Source: Chloroflexota bacterium (lineage in GTDB: Bacteria; Chloroflexota; Chloroflexia; Thermomicrobiales; UBA6265). From it: a DNA stretch of 64,000 nucleotides. The position numbers and the translations under genes were made by a program. The notes beneath the pieces are model-generated. The model saw nothing but the letters and a program-made list of their open reading frames with translations. It ran no database searches and was not told where the DNA came from. This document shows positions 1 to 8,726 of the stretch, one piece after another. The DNA is taken from the NCBI GenBank assembly GCA_023389575.1, contig JAEWEG010000015.1, positions 22,557 through 86,556 on the forward strand, in the 5' to 3' direction. Positions within the stretch are counted from its first letter, which is position 1; each line of letters begins with the position of its first letter.

Positions 1-672
1 ATCCGCAAGGGAACCAAAATCCTGGTCGTCGAAGACGATGCCTCGATATCGCGATTGCTCCAGTTGGAACTGGAGCATCGCGATTTCGTCGTGCGTGTCG
101 AGGACAATGGGCTCGGCGCCCTGAACGCCATTGAGTCGTTCCGGCCCGACGCGGTGATCCTCGATATCCTGCTGCCCGCCATGGACGGCGAGCGGGTGCT
201 CTCCCGGCTGCGCTCCGAGGGCAGGCAGGTGCCGGTGATCATGCTGACCGCGCGGGATGCCCCGAGCGACAAGGTGCGCAACCTCAACACCGGCGCCGAC
301 GACTACATCACCAAGCCGTTCGACATCGAGGAACTCCTCGCGCGGCTGGGGGCCATCCTGCGCCGCGTGCAACCGCCAGCCGTGCTGCGCATCGGCGACC
401 TGGAGATCGACCCCGACGCGGGCACCGTGATTCGGCGCGACGAGGCGATTCGCCTCACCGCGCGCGAGTTCGACCTGCTGGTCTACCTGGCGCGCAACGC
501 CAACCACGTGCTCTCTCGCGAGCAAATCCTCGATTCGATCTGGACCGCGGCGGATGTCGACCCGAACGTGGTCGATGTGTACATTGGGTACCTTCGTCGC
601 AAGATCGATCGTGGACACGCGCCGCTGATCCACACGGTTCGAGGCATGGGGTTCACCATGCGATCGCGGTAG
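1..672 (+). CDS. OmpR-family response regulator, 5' end outside the window
   Basis: Two-component DNA-binding regulator that would be phosphorylated by the kinase encoded next. The frame is open from base 1, so the first few residues lie outside the window; the visible part is 223 residues. The receiver domain begins with KILVVEDD (acidic pair at visible residues 11-13). The phospho-acceptor is Asp55 in VILDILLP, with the conserved Thr83 (MLTAR) and Lys105 (ITKPF). A C-terminal winged helix follows from about residue 127 (LTAREFDLL, then VDVYIGYLRRKID and TVRGMGF). The stop lies 4 bases before the kinase ATG, so the two genes are almost certainly one transcript. The signal sensed is unknown. 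Confidence 0.95.
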   Translation: MRKGTKILVVEDDASISRLLQLELEHRDFVVRVEDNGLGALNAIESFRPDAVILDILLPAMDGERVLSRLRSEGRQVPVIMLTARDAPSDKVRNLNTGADDYITKPFDIEELLARLGAILRRVQPPAVLRIGDLEIDPDAGTVIRRDEAIRLTAREFDLLVYLARNANHVLSREQILDSIWTAADVDPNVVDVYIGYLRRKIDRGHAPLIHTVRGMGFTMRSR

Positions 673-676
673 GCCG

Positions 677-2137
677 ATGCTCTCCTGGATATCCATTCGT
701 TGGCGGATCACCCTCTTCCACATCCTCACCATGCTGTGCATCGCCGTCCTGCTCATCATTGGCATGTTCGCGGTGTTCGGCATCGCGGCCGGGAACTATG
801 TGGAGCAGGCGGCCAGGTCGCGGGCCAACGAGGCCGCCCGCCTGGTCGAGCAAGGGGGGACGCTCACCGATGCCGACCTGGTCACCCTCAATCGCGACAG
901 CGTCATGATCGTGGCGATCGACGAACAGGGCCGGGTGGTGAGTCAAATCGGCTCGGGCCTGCCCGCCGGGGCCCAGGTCGATCCCGAGATATGGGCCGAG
1001 GTGGCCGAAACCGGCGAAAGTACCACCGTTGGCGGGCGCTCGGTCTTCGATAGCTGGAGCGACTCCGCGGACTTCACGCATGTCGAACCCGTCGTGGCGG
1101 ACGGCTCCGCGATCGCCTTCGTGGCCGCGAGCGTGAACTACGACACCGTGGGCGAGCAGCAGTACATGTGGGTCACCTTCGCCTTCGTTGGATTCGGCAT
1201 CCTGGCGTTCATCCTGATCACCATCGGGTCGATCTACCTTGTTCGCTATTCGCTGGCGCCGGTGAACGCCATCGCTGAGGCCGCGTCGCGGATCAGCGAG
1301 GCGGATCTCTCGCAACGGCTACCGGTGCGCTCGGGGCGGGACGAGCTTGGGAAGCTGGCGCGGACGTTCAACGACCTGCTGGACCGGCTGGAGACGGCCT
1401 TCAACGACCGCGAGGCGGCGCTTGCCCAGCAACGGCGGTTCGTGGCCGACGCCAGTCATGAGTTGCGTACGCCCCTCACCTCCCTGCTTGGGTACACGCG
1501 GATGCTCCAGAAGTGGGGCATGGAGCGACCCGACGCCTCCCGGGAGGCGCTGGAGCGAATGGAGGCGGAGGGCAGGCGAATGCAGTCCATGGTCGAGAGC
1601 CTGCTGCACCTGGCCAGGACGGACGAGGCGAACGCGCTCGACTTCGAGCCGGTGGACCTGGCCAGCGTCGTTGACGAGACCGTCGCGGCGCTTCAAGCCG
1701 GAGCCGAGGGAGCGGGGATTGACATCGAGCATCCCAAGGGGCCGGTGATGGCGATGGCCAACCGCGAGGCGATCGCGCAGGTGCTGGGCATCCTGCTGGA
1801 CAACGCGCTGAAGTACTCGCCGCCGGGCTCGCCGGTGGAGGTGCGGCTCTCCTCCATGGGTGATCACGCCGTGATCGAGGTGCGCGACCATGGGCCAGGC
1901 ATCGAGCCCGAACACCAGCAACACATTTTCGACCGGTTCTACCGGGTGGAGACGTCGAGGACCACCCGCGGCGCGGGGCTGGGGCTGGCGATCGCGAAGG
2001 ACCTGGTGGACCGCCATGGCGGAACCATCGCGGTATCCAGCACGCCCGGCGAGGGAGCGACGTTCACGGTCAGCCTTCCGCCGATGGAGCACGCCCTGGT
2101 CGAGGGTGAGACGGCACCGGGTGGAGCACCCCGGTGA
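677..2137 (+). CDS. Membrane sensor histidine kinase, partner of the upstream regulator
   Basis: A 486-residue sensor kinase of the classic layout. A first membrane helix lies near residues 10-32, an extracytoplasmic sensor region of about 125 residues follows, and a second helix lies near 165-190. A HAMP linker then leads to the HisKA helix, with the phosphorylated His at residue 261 in ASHELRTPL. The ATPase domain shows the N box (LLDNALKYSP), a G1 box (DHGPGIE) and a G2 box (GAGLGLAI). The gene starts 4 bases after the regulator and ends in a hairpin-prone G/C-rich stretch overlapping the stop. The sensor region has no motif that names a ligand. Confidence 0.95.
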   Translation: MLSWISIRWRITLFHILTMLCIAVLLIIGMFAVFGIAAGNYVEQAARSRANEAARLVEQGGTLTDADLVTLNRDSVMIVAIDEQGRVVSQIGSGLPAGAQVDPEIWAEVAETGESTTVGGRSVFDSWSDSADFTHVEPVVADGSAIAFVAASVNYDTVGEQQYMWVTFAFVGFGILAFILITIGSIYLVRYSLAPVNAIAEAASRISEADLSQRLPVRSGRDELGKLARTFNDLLDRLETAFNDREAALAQQRRFVADASHELRTPLTSLLGYTRMLQKWGMERPDASREALERMEAEGRRMQSMVESLLHLARTDEANALDFEPVDLASVVDETVAALQAGAEGAGIDIEHPKGPVMAMANREAIAQVLGILLDNALKYSPPGSPVEVRLSSMGDHAVIEVRDHGPGIEPEHQQHIFDRFYRVETSRTTRGAGLGLAIAKDLVDRHGGTIAVSSTPGEGATFTVSLPPMEHALVEGETAPGGAPR

Positions 2138-2188
2138 CGGAGGCGCTTCGGGTCACTCCATGGAACCGGGTGGCCGCGCCCGTACCTC

Positions 2189-2194
2189 TATACT
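2189..2194 (+). promoter_or_regulatory. Possible -10 element upstream of the first PPOX gene
   Basis: TATACT lies 61 bases before the chosen ATG at 2255, in the gap after the kinase gene. No convincing -35 hexamer stands 16-18 bases upstream, so this is only a candidate. Confidence 0.2.
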
Positions 2195-2254
2195 GATGAT
2201 CATGCGTGCCGGTGGCGGTGCCGGTTACACCAGAACTTCATGAAGGGTAGCGAG

Positions 2255-2923
2255 ATGGCGACGGATGTGGTGGCGGACAAGGTGAGCGGCGGAGTGCTCG
2301 ATCGGCTGCGAGCGAGCCAGGTGACCTCGGTGGACGAGATCTACGAGATCAATGGCCAGCCGCATGTTTCGATCGTCGAGAAGCACACCAGTTACCTGAC
2401 GCCCCTGATCGAAGACTTCATCGCCAATTCGCCATTCTTCGCCATCGCCACTTCCGACGCCAAGGGTAATTGCGACGTTTCGCCCAAGGGCGACGCCGCG
2501 GGCGTGGTGAAGGTGCTCGACTCCCGCACCCTGGCGATTCCCGACCGGCCGGGCAACCGTCGCGTGGATGGTCACCGGAACATCATCGAGAACCCGCACA
2601 TCGGGCTGCTGTTCATCATCCCGAACGTGGACGAGACGCTGCGCGTCAACGGCCGCTGCTTCATCACCCGGGACCGGGAACTGCTGGAGTCGATGTCCTA
2701 CCAGGGCAAGACGCCGAAGCTGGCGATGATCGTGGAGATCGACGAGGTCTACATGCATTGCGCGCGGGCCTTCCTCCGATCCGGTTTGTGGAAGCCGGAC
2801 ACCTGGCCGAACGACGACGATATCCCGACGCTGGCCGCGATCATGTGCGAGCAGAAGGACCTTCCGCCGCCCGACGAGTCCGCGGGCAAGCGAAACGAGG
2901 AGTACAGGACCCGGCTCTACTAG
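2255..2923 (+). CDS. PPOX-class FMN-binding protein (DR_2398/MSMEG_1061-like), copy 1
   Basis: A 222-residue flavin-binding split-barrel protein of the pyridoxamine 5'-phosphate oxidase superfamily. Members of this subfamily are FMN- or F420-dependent oxidoreductases whose substrates are mostly unknown. Family features seen are FIANSPFF, CDVSPKGD, the phosphate-binding-type run AIPDRPGNRR, and RVNGRCFIT. An in-frame ATG at 2240 is possible, but AAGGG sits 7 bases before the ATG at 2255, which I prefer. The gene at 4481-5158 is a close paralogue along its whole length, and the gene at 5244-5897 is a more distant one. A strong hairpin follows, so it is probably its own transcription unit. Confidence 0.85.
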   Translation: MATDVVADKVSGGVLDRLRASQVTSVDEIYEINGQPHVSIVEKHTSYLTPLIEDFIANSPFFAIATSDAKGNCDVSPKGDAAGVVKVLDSRTLAIPDRPGNRRVDGHRNIIENPHIGLLFIIPNVDETLRVNGRCFITRDRELLESMSYQGKTPKLAMIVEIDEVYMHCARAFLRSGLWKPDTWPNDDDIPTLAAIMCEQKDLPPPDESAGKRNEEYRTRLY

Positions 2924-2950
2924 CGGGTTCGCCTCAACCAGACGCACCGG

Positions 2951-2988
2951 CCACGGGGATGACGCTCCTTCAAGCGTCATCCCCGTGG
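2951..2988 (+). terminator. Perfect 16-bp stem terminator-like hairpin
   Basis: Arms at 2951-2966 and 2973-2988 are exact inverse complements around a 6-base loop. The hairpin sits 28 bases after the PPOX stop. No long T run follows, so termination strength is uncertain. Confidence 0.7.
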
Positions 2989-3070
2989 TGGTATTTGGGG
3001 AACGGCGTGAGATGATGAACGCCAGTGGCACCCTCCGCCGTCTGGCGTCCTCAATCTGGAGAGCACACCC

Positions 3071-4408
3071 ATGGTCAGCACCCCGAGTCTTCACACGTCG
3101 TCTCGCCTCAATCGTCGCCGCGCGCTCCAGGCGAGCGCCGGAGTGGCCGCGGCGGCGACCCTGTTGCCGCGCGCCAGCCTGGCCCAGTCGTCCGGGACTC
3201 CGGGCGCGTCCGGCGCGACACCGGTTTCCGGCGAGCCGGTATCCGGGCTGGACGCCTTCGACGCGCTGTTCACCTCCGTCATGGAGAAGTTCGCGCTGCC
3301 CGGCGCGCAACTGGCGATCGCCCGGGACGACCGGCTGGTGTTCAACCGGGGCTACGGTTTCGCCAGCGTCGAGGACGAGGAGCCAGTCGAGCCGGATCAC
3401 CTTTTCCGAATCGCCAGCAACTCCAAGCCGATCACCGCCGTGGCCATCCTCCAGCTTGTCGACGCGGGGAAGCTGACACTGGATACGCCCGCCTTCCCGT
3501 TGCTCGACCTGGAAGGACCCGCCAACGCGCCGCGCGATCCCCGGCTCGATACGATCACGGTAAAGCAGCTGCTGGAGCACTCCGGTGGGTGGAACAGCGC
3601 GGCCACCGCCATCGATCCGCAGTACATTCCGTGGCCCGTGCTCGCCTCGCATGTGCTGGGAGCCGAATCCCCGGTGGATGGCGAGACCATCATCCGGTAC
3701 ATGCTGAGCCAGCCTCTGGACTTCGATCCGGGCACGGTAAGCGCCTATTCCAACTTTGGGTTCAACGTGCTGGGGCGCGTGATCGAGAAGGTGAGCGGGC
3801 AGTCGTACGAGCAGTTCGTGATCGACCACGTGCTGGCTCCCAGTGGCATCGAGCGGATGGCGATTGGTGGCACCACGCTCGAAGAACGAGCCGACGGGGA
3901 AGTGCGCTACTACTCGCCGGAGGGCCTGGAGCCCCGGCCCAGCGTGTTCCCCGGCCAGGGGTTCGTGCCGGTTGGCTATGGCTCCTACTACATCCCGGCA
4001 CTGGACGCCCATGGCGGATGGATGGGGACGGCCAGCGACATGGTGCGGTTCTCGCTGGCGGTCGATGGCCGTCGCGGGACGGCGTTGCTGGCGCCCGAGA
4101 CGGTGACGGCGATGGAGTCGAGCCCCCGGCCACCCGCGGCGGCGGCTGGCGCGGGCAATGTGGAGGAAGCGCTCGGGCTTGGCTGGAACAGCGTCGCGGT
4201 CGATGGCGGGTTCGAGTGGTCCCACGCCGGGGCGCTGGAAGGATCCAACTGCGCGTGGATGACGCGCCGGCCGGACGGGACGACACTGGCGTTCGTGGTC
4301 AACACGTTGCCGGTCGATTTCGGCGGCTTCTTCGGGGAGGTTATCCCGGAGTTGCAGGCGCTGATGGCGGACACCGCCACCTGGCCGGACATCGACCTGT
4401 TTGGTTAG
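3071..4408 (+). CDS. Secreted class C-type serine hydrolase (beta-lactamase/esterase family)
   Basis: A 445-residue exported enzyme with the beta-lactamase/transpeptidase fold (class C beta-lactamase, esterase or D-aminopeptidase group). The N-terminus has a twin-arginine-like signal (LNRRRALQ, then an alanine-rich core) followed by an Ala/Thr/Pro-rich spacer. Catalytic motifs are all present: SxxK as Ser116-Asn-Ser-Lys119, YxN as Tyr226-Ser-Asn228, and HxG with His385 (SHAG). The true substrate cannot be read from sequence: beta-lactams, esters and peptides are all possible. It lies between two near-identical PPOX genes on the same strand, in a separate reading unit after the hairpin at 2951. 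Confidence 0.88.
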   Translation: MVSTPSLHTSSRLNRRRALQASAGVAAAATLLPRASLAQSSGTPGASGATPVSGEPVSGLDAFDALFTSVMEKFALPGAQLAIARDDRLVFNRGYGFASVEDEEPVEPDHLFRIASNSKPITAVAILQLVDAGKLTLDTPAFPLLDLEGPANAPRDPRLDTITVKQLLEHSGGWNSAATAIDPQYIPWPVLASHVLGAESPVDGETIIRYMLSQPLDFDPGTVSAYSNFGFNVLGRVIEKVSGQSYEQFVIDHVLAPSGIERMAIGGTTLEERADGEVRYYSPEGLEPRPSVFPGQGFVPVGYGSYYIPALDAHGGWMGTASDMVRFSLAVDGRRGTALLAPETVTAMESSPRPPAAAAGAGNVEEALGLGWNSVAVDGGFEWSHAGALEGSNCAWMTRRPDGTTLAFVVNTLPVDFGGFFGEVIPELQALMADTATWPDIDLFG

Positions 4409-4480
4409 CGCATCTCGTGTAGAGTGAGCTGGCAAGCACCGCTCCGGCAAGGGACCGGAAAGCCTGGGAGAGACATCGGC

Positions 4481-5158
4481 ATGAGCGTGATACCAGCGGG
4501 AACAGCCCCGAGCGAGACGACGAACGACCTGATGGCGGAGTTGCGGGCGCATCAGGTGACGTCGGCGGCCGAGATCGTCGAGATCAACGGCCAGCCCCGG
4601 CCGGAAATCGCCGAAGATCATGTAACGCACATCACTCCGCTGGTGGAGGAGTTCATCGCCAACTCCCCGTTCTTCCTGATCGCCACGGCCAACGGCGTTG
4701 GCGAGTGCGACGTGTCGCCGAAGGGCGATACGCCTGGCGTGGTTAAGGTGCTGAACCCGACCACGATCGCGATTCCGGACCGGTTGGGCAACAAGCGGGC
4801 GGACGGGCACCGGAACATCCTGGAGAACGGGCATGTCGGCCTCCTGTTCATGATTCCCAACGTGGATGAAACGCTGAGGATCAATGGGCGATGTTTCATC
4901 ACCACGGCCCCGGCGCTGCTGGAGTCAATGGCGCTCCAGGGACGGGCGCCGAAGCTGGCGATGATCGTGGAGATCGACGAGGTGTTCATGCATTGCGCCC
5001 GTTCCTTCCTGCGCTCGGGGTTGTGGAAGCCCGAGACGTGGCCGGACGCGGACGACATTCCGACGATGCGGGCGATCAACTGCGAGCAACGCGACAAGCC
5101 GTTGCCCGACGAGAGCCAGGACAAGCGCAACGAGGAGTACCGTTCGCGCCTGTTCTAG
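4481..5158 (+). CDS. PPOX-class FMN-binding protein, copy 2
   Basis: A 225-residue paralogue of the protein at 2255-2923. Shared blocks include INGQP, FIANSPFF, CDVSPKGD, VVKVL, DGHRNI, IPNVDETLR, NGRCFIT, KLAMIVEIDEV and RNEEYR. The frame also opens at a GTG at 4424, but GGGAGAGA lies just before the ATG at 4481 and the upstream codons do not match the paralogue, so 4481 is preferred. The reaction is unknown; the family uses a flavin or deazaflavin to reduce or oxidise small molecules. It starts 73 bases after the serine hydrolase and may be co-transcribed with it. A hairpin with a T run follows. Confidence 0.85.
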   Translation: MSVIPAGTAPSETTNDLMAELRAHQVTSAAEIVEINGQPRPEIAEDHVTHITPLVEEFIANSPFFLIATANGVGECDVSPKGDTPGVVKVLNPTTIAIPDRLGNKRADGHRNILENGHVGLLFMIPNVDETLRINGRCFITTAPALLESMALQGRAPKLAMIVEIDEVFMHCARSFLRSGLWKPETWPDADDIPTMRAINCEQRDKPLPDESQDKRNEEYRSRLF

Positions 5159-5187
5159 CAACGCGCCCAAAGAACCTCACGAACACC

Positions 5188-5225
5188 AACCCCGGCCATC
5201 GAAATGTCGATGGCCGGGGTTTTGT
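5188..5225. terminator. Bidirectional rho-independent terminator
   Basis: A perfect 15-bp stem (5188-5202 with 5207-5221) around the 4-base loop AATG is followed by T residues on the plus strand and preceded by A residues, so it can serve both converging PPOX genes. Confidence 0.85.
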
Positions 5226-5243
5226 CGTGGCGATTGGTTGGCC

Positions 5244-5897
5244 CTAGTACAGGCTGGTCTTGTAGCGACCTTCGCGTTCGGCGGAGATCTCCTCGACCGA
5301 TTCGGCCATGTCCAACTTCTGCTTGAGCACGGCTGGCATCTGGGGAACCGTGCCCTTCTCCGGCCAGGTGTCGGTATCCCAAAGCTTCGAGCGACGGAAG
5401 GCTCGGGCGCAGTGCATGTACACGGCGCTGGTGCGGACGACGATGGCGAGCTGGGGTGGCTTGCCATTGATGGCCAGGCGTTCGGTGATGGCCTCGCTGG
5501 TGGTGAGCTGGGCGGTGCCGTTAACCCTCAGCGTTTCATCGTAGCCGGGAACCAGGAAGAGCAGGCCCACCTGCGGATTCGTGACGATGTTCCGCAGGGA
5601 ATCGGCCCGCTTGTTGCCGGGCCGCTCGGCGATGATCAGGGTCCGATCGTCGACCACGGCGATGGATCCGGCGGGATCGCCGCGGGGGGAGACATCGCAG
5701 GTGCCGTCCTCGGCCGAGGTGGCGAGGAGGACGAACGGCGAGGCCTCGATGAAGGCTCGCTCCAGTTCGGAGATGGCGACCGATTCCTTGTCGATCGAGA
5801 CGGAACGCGGGGTGCCGAGCAGGGTTTCGAGCTGGTCGAGATTCGTGATCGTATCACCGGCGATGGATGCGGGGTCGAACGTGGGTGTCGCGGTCAT
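5244..5897 (-). CDS. PPOX-class FMN-binding protein, copy 3 (divergent paralogue)
   Basis: A 217-residue member of the same flavin split-barrel family as its two plus-strand neighbours, but clearly more distant. Shared blocks are the CDVSPRGD motif, the AERPGNKRAD phosphate-site region, GLLFLVPGYDETLRVNG and YMHCARAFRRSKLW. It has a shorter N-terminus and a different C-terminal tail. It converges on copy 2 across the hairpin at 5188. The ATG at 5897 is used because no better start lies upstream. The amidohydrolase encoded just upstream on the same strand ends 36 bases before it, so the two are likely one transcript. Confidence 0.83.
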   Translation of the reverse strand: MTATPTFDPASIAGDTITNLDQLETLLGTPRSVSIDKESVAISELERAFIEASPFVLLATSAEDGTCDVSPRGDPAGSIAVVDDRTLIIAERPGNKRADSLRNIVTNPQVGLLFLVPGYDETLRVNGTAQLTTSEAITERLAINGKPPQLAIVVRTSAVYMHCARAFRRSKLWDTDTWPEKGTVPQMPAVLKQKLDMAESVEEISAEREGRYKTSLY

Positions 5898-5933
5898 GTG
5901 GCTGTCCCCCTGGTAAATGCGCGATGGGCGATG

Positions 5934-6815
5934 TCAGTCTTCGGGCTCGGTGACGGGCGGCAACGAGTACCAATGAGAGGCGGTGTTACCGAAGATGGCG
6001 GCCTCAGTGGTTGCGTCGAGCAGGCCGAGGTTGGTGAGCGCCTCGACGGTGGTGTCCAGGGTCTTCTGGTACCCGGCGACGAGGGTGCAGACGGGCCAGT
6101 CGGACCCGAACATCAGCCGGTCGGGGCCGAAGATATCGAAGACCGTCTGGACGTATGGCTCGAGGTCGGCGGTGGACCAGGAGTCGGGGTTGACCTCGGT
6201 GACCATGCCGGAGAGTTTGCAGGCGACATGTTCGAGGCCAGCGAACTCGTTCATCAGCGACGCCCACTCGTCGATTTCGCCGCTGGCGATATCGGGTTTG
6301 GCGATGTGGTCGACCACGAATTTGAGATGCGGGTAGTCGCGGGCGACGGTGATGGCGGAGGGGAGTTCGCGGGCGCGGACCAGCAGGTCATAGACGAGGC
6401 CGTGTTCGGCGATGGCTTCGAGGTTGGCCTGTACCTCCGGCTGAAGCAGCCAGTCGGGATCGCTTTCGTCGTGGACCTGGTGGCGGATGCCGACGAGGCA
6501 TTCGCCGTGGGGTCCGGACTTGAGATCGCTGAGGATGTAGCCGGTTTGCTGGTCGGTGAGGTCGATCCAGCCCACGACGCCCGCGACGAAGTCGTTGGCG
6601 CCGGCGATGTCGAGGAATTCGCGAGTTTCCTCCACATCGCTGACCGTTTGGACGAGGACGGTGGCGTCGATACCGGCGGCCTCGATGAGCGGCCGGAGAT
6701 CGTCGGGGCCGTAGGGTTTGCGGAGCGCGTCCGGCATCCAGGGGTAGTCGCGGGTGGCGGGGTTCCAGAAGTGGTGGTGGCTGTCGATGCGCCGGTATGG
6801 GTAGGCAGTGGACAT
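5934..6815 (-). CDS. Amidohydrolase, L-fuconolactonase-like (COG3618)
   Basis: A 293-residue TIM-barrel metal-dependent hydrolase of the fuconolactonase / 2-pyrone-4,6-dicarboxylate lactonase group, which opens sugar or aromatic lactones. The N-terminal metal motif is DSHHHFW (residues 11-17); VDHIAKPD lies mid-sequence, and the catalytic Asp lies in MFGSDWPV near residue 239. The frame opens further upstream at 6872, but the ATG at 6815 is preceded by GGGAGA and places the HxH strand where the family expects it. It is the first gene of a probable two-gene minus-strand unit with the PPOX gene at 5244-5897. The specific lactone cannot be told from sequence. Confidence 0.82.
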   Translation of the reverse strand: MSTAYPYRRIDSHHHFWNPATRDYPWMPDALRKPYGPDDLRPLIEAAGIDATVLVQTVSDVEETREFLDIAGANDFVAGVVGWIDLTDQQTGYILSDLKSGPHGECLVGIRHQVHDESDPDWLLQPEVQANLEAIAEHGLVYDLLVRARELPSAITVARDYPHLKFVVDHIAKPDIASGEIDEWASLMNEFAGLEHVACKLSGMVTEVNPDSWSTADLEPYVQTVFDIFGPDRLMFGSDWPVCTLVAGYQKTLDTTVEALTNLGLLDATTEAAIFGNTASHWYSLPPVTEPED

Positions 6816-6913
6816 GGCGGGTCTCCCGAGAGAGTGCGGCAAGTCAGGGTGTCGATTGTAGCCCGTGTGCATGTGCGTGGGGGTGGCTGAGGTGAGATTG
6901 TGAATTCGGCTTC

Positions 6914-6938
6914 ATTAATCCATTAATCCATTAATTCC
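6914..6938. repeat. Short tandem repeat of ATTAATCC
   Basis: ATTAATCC occurs twice in tandem at 6914 and 6922, followed by a third, diverged unit from 6930. It is strikingly A+T-rich against its surroundings. Confidence 0.7.
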
Positions 6939-7025
6939 CCTTCGAAGGGCGAGTTTGCCCGGAATGACGGGGGTTTCGGGCCTCTGAATAAATGCGCCGC
7001 CTGGAATTAATGGTGAACGGGAAAA

Positions 7026-7099
7026 GGGCGGACAACAGCCGCCTGCGTAGTACATGGGATCGAGATGCGCGCCGATGGCGCGCAGGTCCGCCCGTACGT
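7026..7099. repeat. Palindromic intergenic element, copy A (74 bp)
   Basis: The ends GGGCGGAC and GTCCGCCC are inverse complements, and the element finishes in CCGTACGT. The centre contains CTGCG and GATCGAG in the same relative places as copy B at 7254-7326. I treat it as a diverged member of the same family. Confidence 0.5.
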
Positions 7100-7253
7100 T
7101 GGTGCGGGAAAGTCGGCGAATGGGCCGTTAGTCGCACGTGCCTACTCAGTGAACGCATCGAAGCGGGGAAAGTCGGCCATTGGGCGAGATTTCACAAGGG
7201 CGACACGCCGGTGAGGTAACGGACGACCGGCGCATGGTCGGCGGGGCGTGGGA

Positions 7254-7326
7254 GGGGCGACAGACTCCGGCTGCGCGGAGTATGGATCGAGGTATTGTCC
7301 GTCGCCGGAGCCGTTGCCCCGTACAT
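7254..7326. repeat. Palindromic intergenic element, copy B (73 bp)
   Basis: It begins GGGGCGACAG and ends GCCGGAGCCGTTGCCCC then GTACAT; the two ends form an imperfect inverted repeat. A 73-bp copy at 23052-23124 matches at 54 of 73 positions in my ungapped hand comparison, with best agreement in the two arms and least in the middle, as expected if the hairpin is what is conserved. Confidence 0.65.
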
Positions 7327-7609
7327 TGGAAGGCGCGGCACACGAATGGATACCCGCGGCAGTCAGCGATGCGATGGGTTGGTGTGATATGCCGGTGGTG
7401 AGCGCGGGAGTGCCGGACAACCACACGCTCGCTTTGGGCTCGCTGGGATTGTCCCAACGAACGACCTCGGCATGAACAGCGGGCCGGTCTGGATGGAGTT
7501 GGGACGCATGGGTAAAGGATTGGGACGGAGGGACAACGCATTCTGGTGATTTGTCCCTACACTCAGGAGGGAACCCGTTTCGGTCGTCCAACCGCAAGGA
7601 CTTGCCATC

Positions 7610-8668
7610 ATGCCAGACCCATCATCACTTCGCCTGCACAGACGTCACGCGCTTGCCGGAGGCTCCGCGCTGGCGGCGGCCCTGACGTTCCGGGCCGGTT
7701 CGGCCCAGGGAACACCGGAAGCGACGCCAGCCGCGGTGGCTGGACTGGAGGTCCCCGGTATCGAGGCGGCGCTCGCCGAAGGCGCGCCAGACTTCGCGTT
7801 GCTGGTCGGCGAAGTCATCGACGGCGAGGTTGTTCCCCTGCTCGACGTGAACGCCGATCTGGTGTTGCCGATCGGGTCGTCGTTCAAGTTCTGGATTCTG
7901 GCCACGCTCGCCGAGCAGGTGGAGCAGGGCATCCTGAGCTGGGAACAGGTCGTGGTGATCGAGGAGCCGTACAAGAGCGTGCCGGGCGGCGACCTGCGTT
8001 ACGCGCTCGATGGCACCGAGTACACCCTGCGCTATCTGGCCGAGCGGATGATGCAGAAGAGCGATAACACCGCCACCGATCACATGCTGCACCTGGCCGG
8101 GCGCGAGAACGTGGAAACCATGATGGCGACCACCATCGGGATCGCCGATCCATCTCCGAACCTGCCACTGATTTCCACCCGCGAACTGGCGATGCTCAAA
8201 TTCGCCTACCCCACCGACAAACTGGACGCCTACTACGCCGCCGATATCGACGAGCAACGACGAATCCTGGCCGAGGAGATCGCCGCCATTCCGTACTCGG
8301 CGCTGGCGGATATCGACCAGACCGCGCCGCTGGAGATCGACCGGGTGGAGTGGTTCGCCAATCGCGATGACCTGGCCCGGACGATGGTCTGGCTGTGGGA
8401 GGCGTCCCAACGCGAGGGCCTGCTGCCGGTGAAGGAGATCATCGCCCTCGAGACCCAACTCGCGTTCGACGGCGAACTCTGGCCGTACGTAGGGTTCAAG
8501 GGCGGCTCGGAAATGGGCGTGCTGGCTGGGTCGTGGATCATGCAGCGGGCCGATGACCGCATGTTCGTCTTCACCATCGGGTTCCGCAACGAGACCGGAG
8601 AGGTGAACACTCCTGGCGCGGTCGCGGCGATGGAGATGGTTCGCGACGCGATGGCGACCATTCCGTAG
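7610..8668 (+). CDS. Secreted class A-type beta-lactamase-fold serine hydrolase
   Basis: A 352-residue exported protein. The signal is twin-arginine-like (LHRRHALAGG), followed by the Ala/Thr/Pro spacer usual in this genome (AQGTPEATPAA). All three class A landmarks are seen: SxxK as SSFK (GSSFKFWIL), SDN as KSDNTATDH, and KGG in FKGGSEMG in place of KTG/KSG. The class A omega-loop Glu is not obvious, so peptidase- or esterase-like activity is as likely as beta-lactam hydrolysis. It is a different subfamily from the class C-type protein at 3071-4408. The ATG at 7610 follows a weak AAGGA. The gene stands alone, downstream of the repeat-bearing stretch. Confidence 0.82.
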   Translation: MPDPSSLRLHRRHALAGGSALAAALTFRAGSAQGTPEATPAAVAGLEVPGIEAALAEGAPDFALLVGEVIDGEVVPLLDVNADLVLPIGSSFKFWILATLAEQVEQGILSWEQVVVIEEPYKSVPGGDLRYALDGTEYTLRYLAERMMQKSDNTATDHMLHLAGRENVETMMATTIGIADPSPNLPLISTRELAMLKFAYPTDKLDAYYAADIDEQRRILAEEIAAIPYSALADIDQTAPLEIDRVEWFANRDDLARTMVWLWEASQREGLLPVKEIIALETQLAFDGELWPYVGFKGGSEMGVLAGSWIMQRADDRMFVFTIGFRNETGEVNTPGAVAAMEMVRDAMATIP

Positions 8669-8726
8669 TGATGTTCCGTTTGCCAAAGCGGCACCTTCGG
8701 CGCCGGAAAAACGACACCTATTCGTA

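Larger units (their letters stand above)
6816..7609. other. 794-bp gene-free stretch with repeats
   Basis: I see no credible coding sequence here; the open frames overlap the repeats and have no family signature. It holds a short A+T-rich tandem repeat (6914-6938), two members of a roughly 73-bp palindromic repeat family (7026-7099 and 7254-7326), and a 23-bp imperfect direct repeat (starting near 7104 and 7163). The promoters of the two diverging genes must also lie here. Confidence 0.6.

Noticed and set aside
2225..4834. An 869-codon open frame on the minus strand across the PPOX and serine hydrolase genes
   Set aside because: It is the antisense shadow of three real plus-strand genes in high-G+C DNA. 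Its translation is Arg/His/Pro-rich with no family motif.
5238..6890. A 550-codon plus-strand frame across the third PPOX gene and the amidohydrolase
   Set aside because: It is Gly/Asp/Val-rich without motifs and opposite two well-supported minus-strand genes.
6914..6938. A possible CRISPR-like or satellite repeat (ATTAATCC units)
   Set aside because: The units are only 8 bases, adjoining and without spacers, and there is no cas gene.
7142..7597. A 151-codon minus-strand frame and overlapping frames in the 6.8-7.6 kb gap
   Set aside because: They run through the palindromic repeat element, show no conserved motif and overlap each other on several frames.
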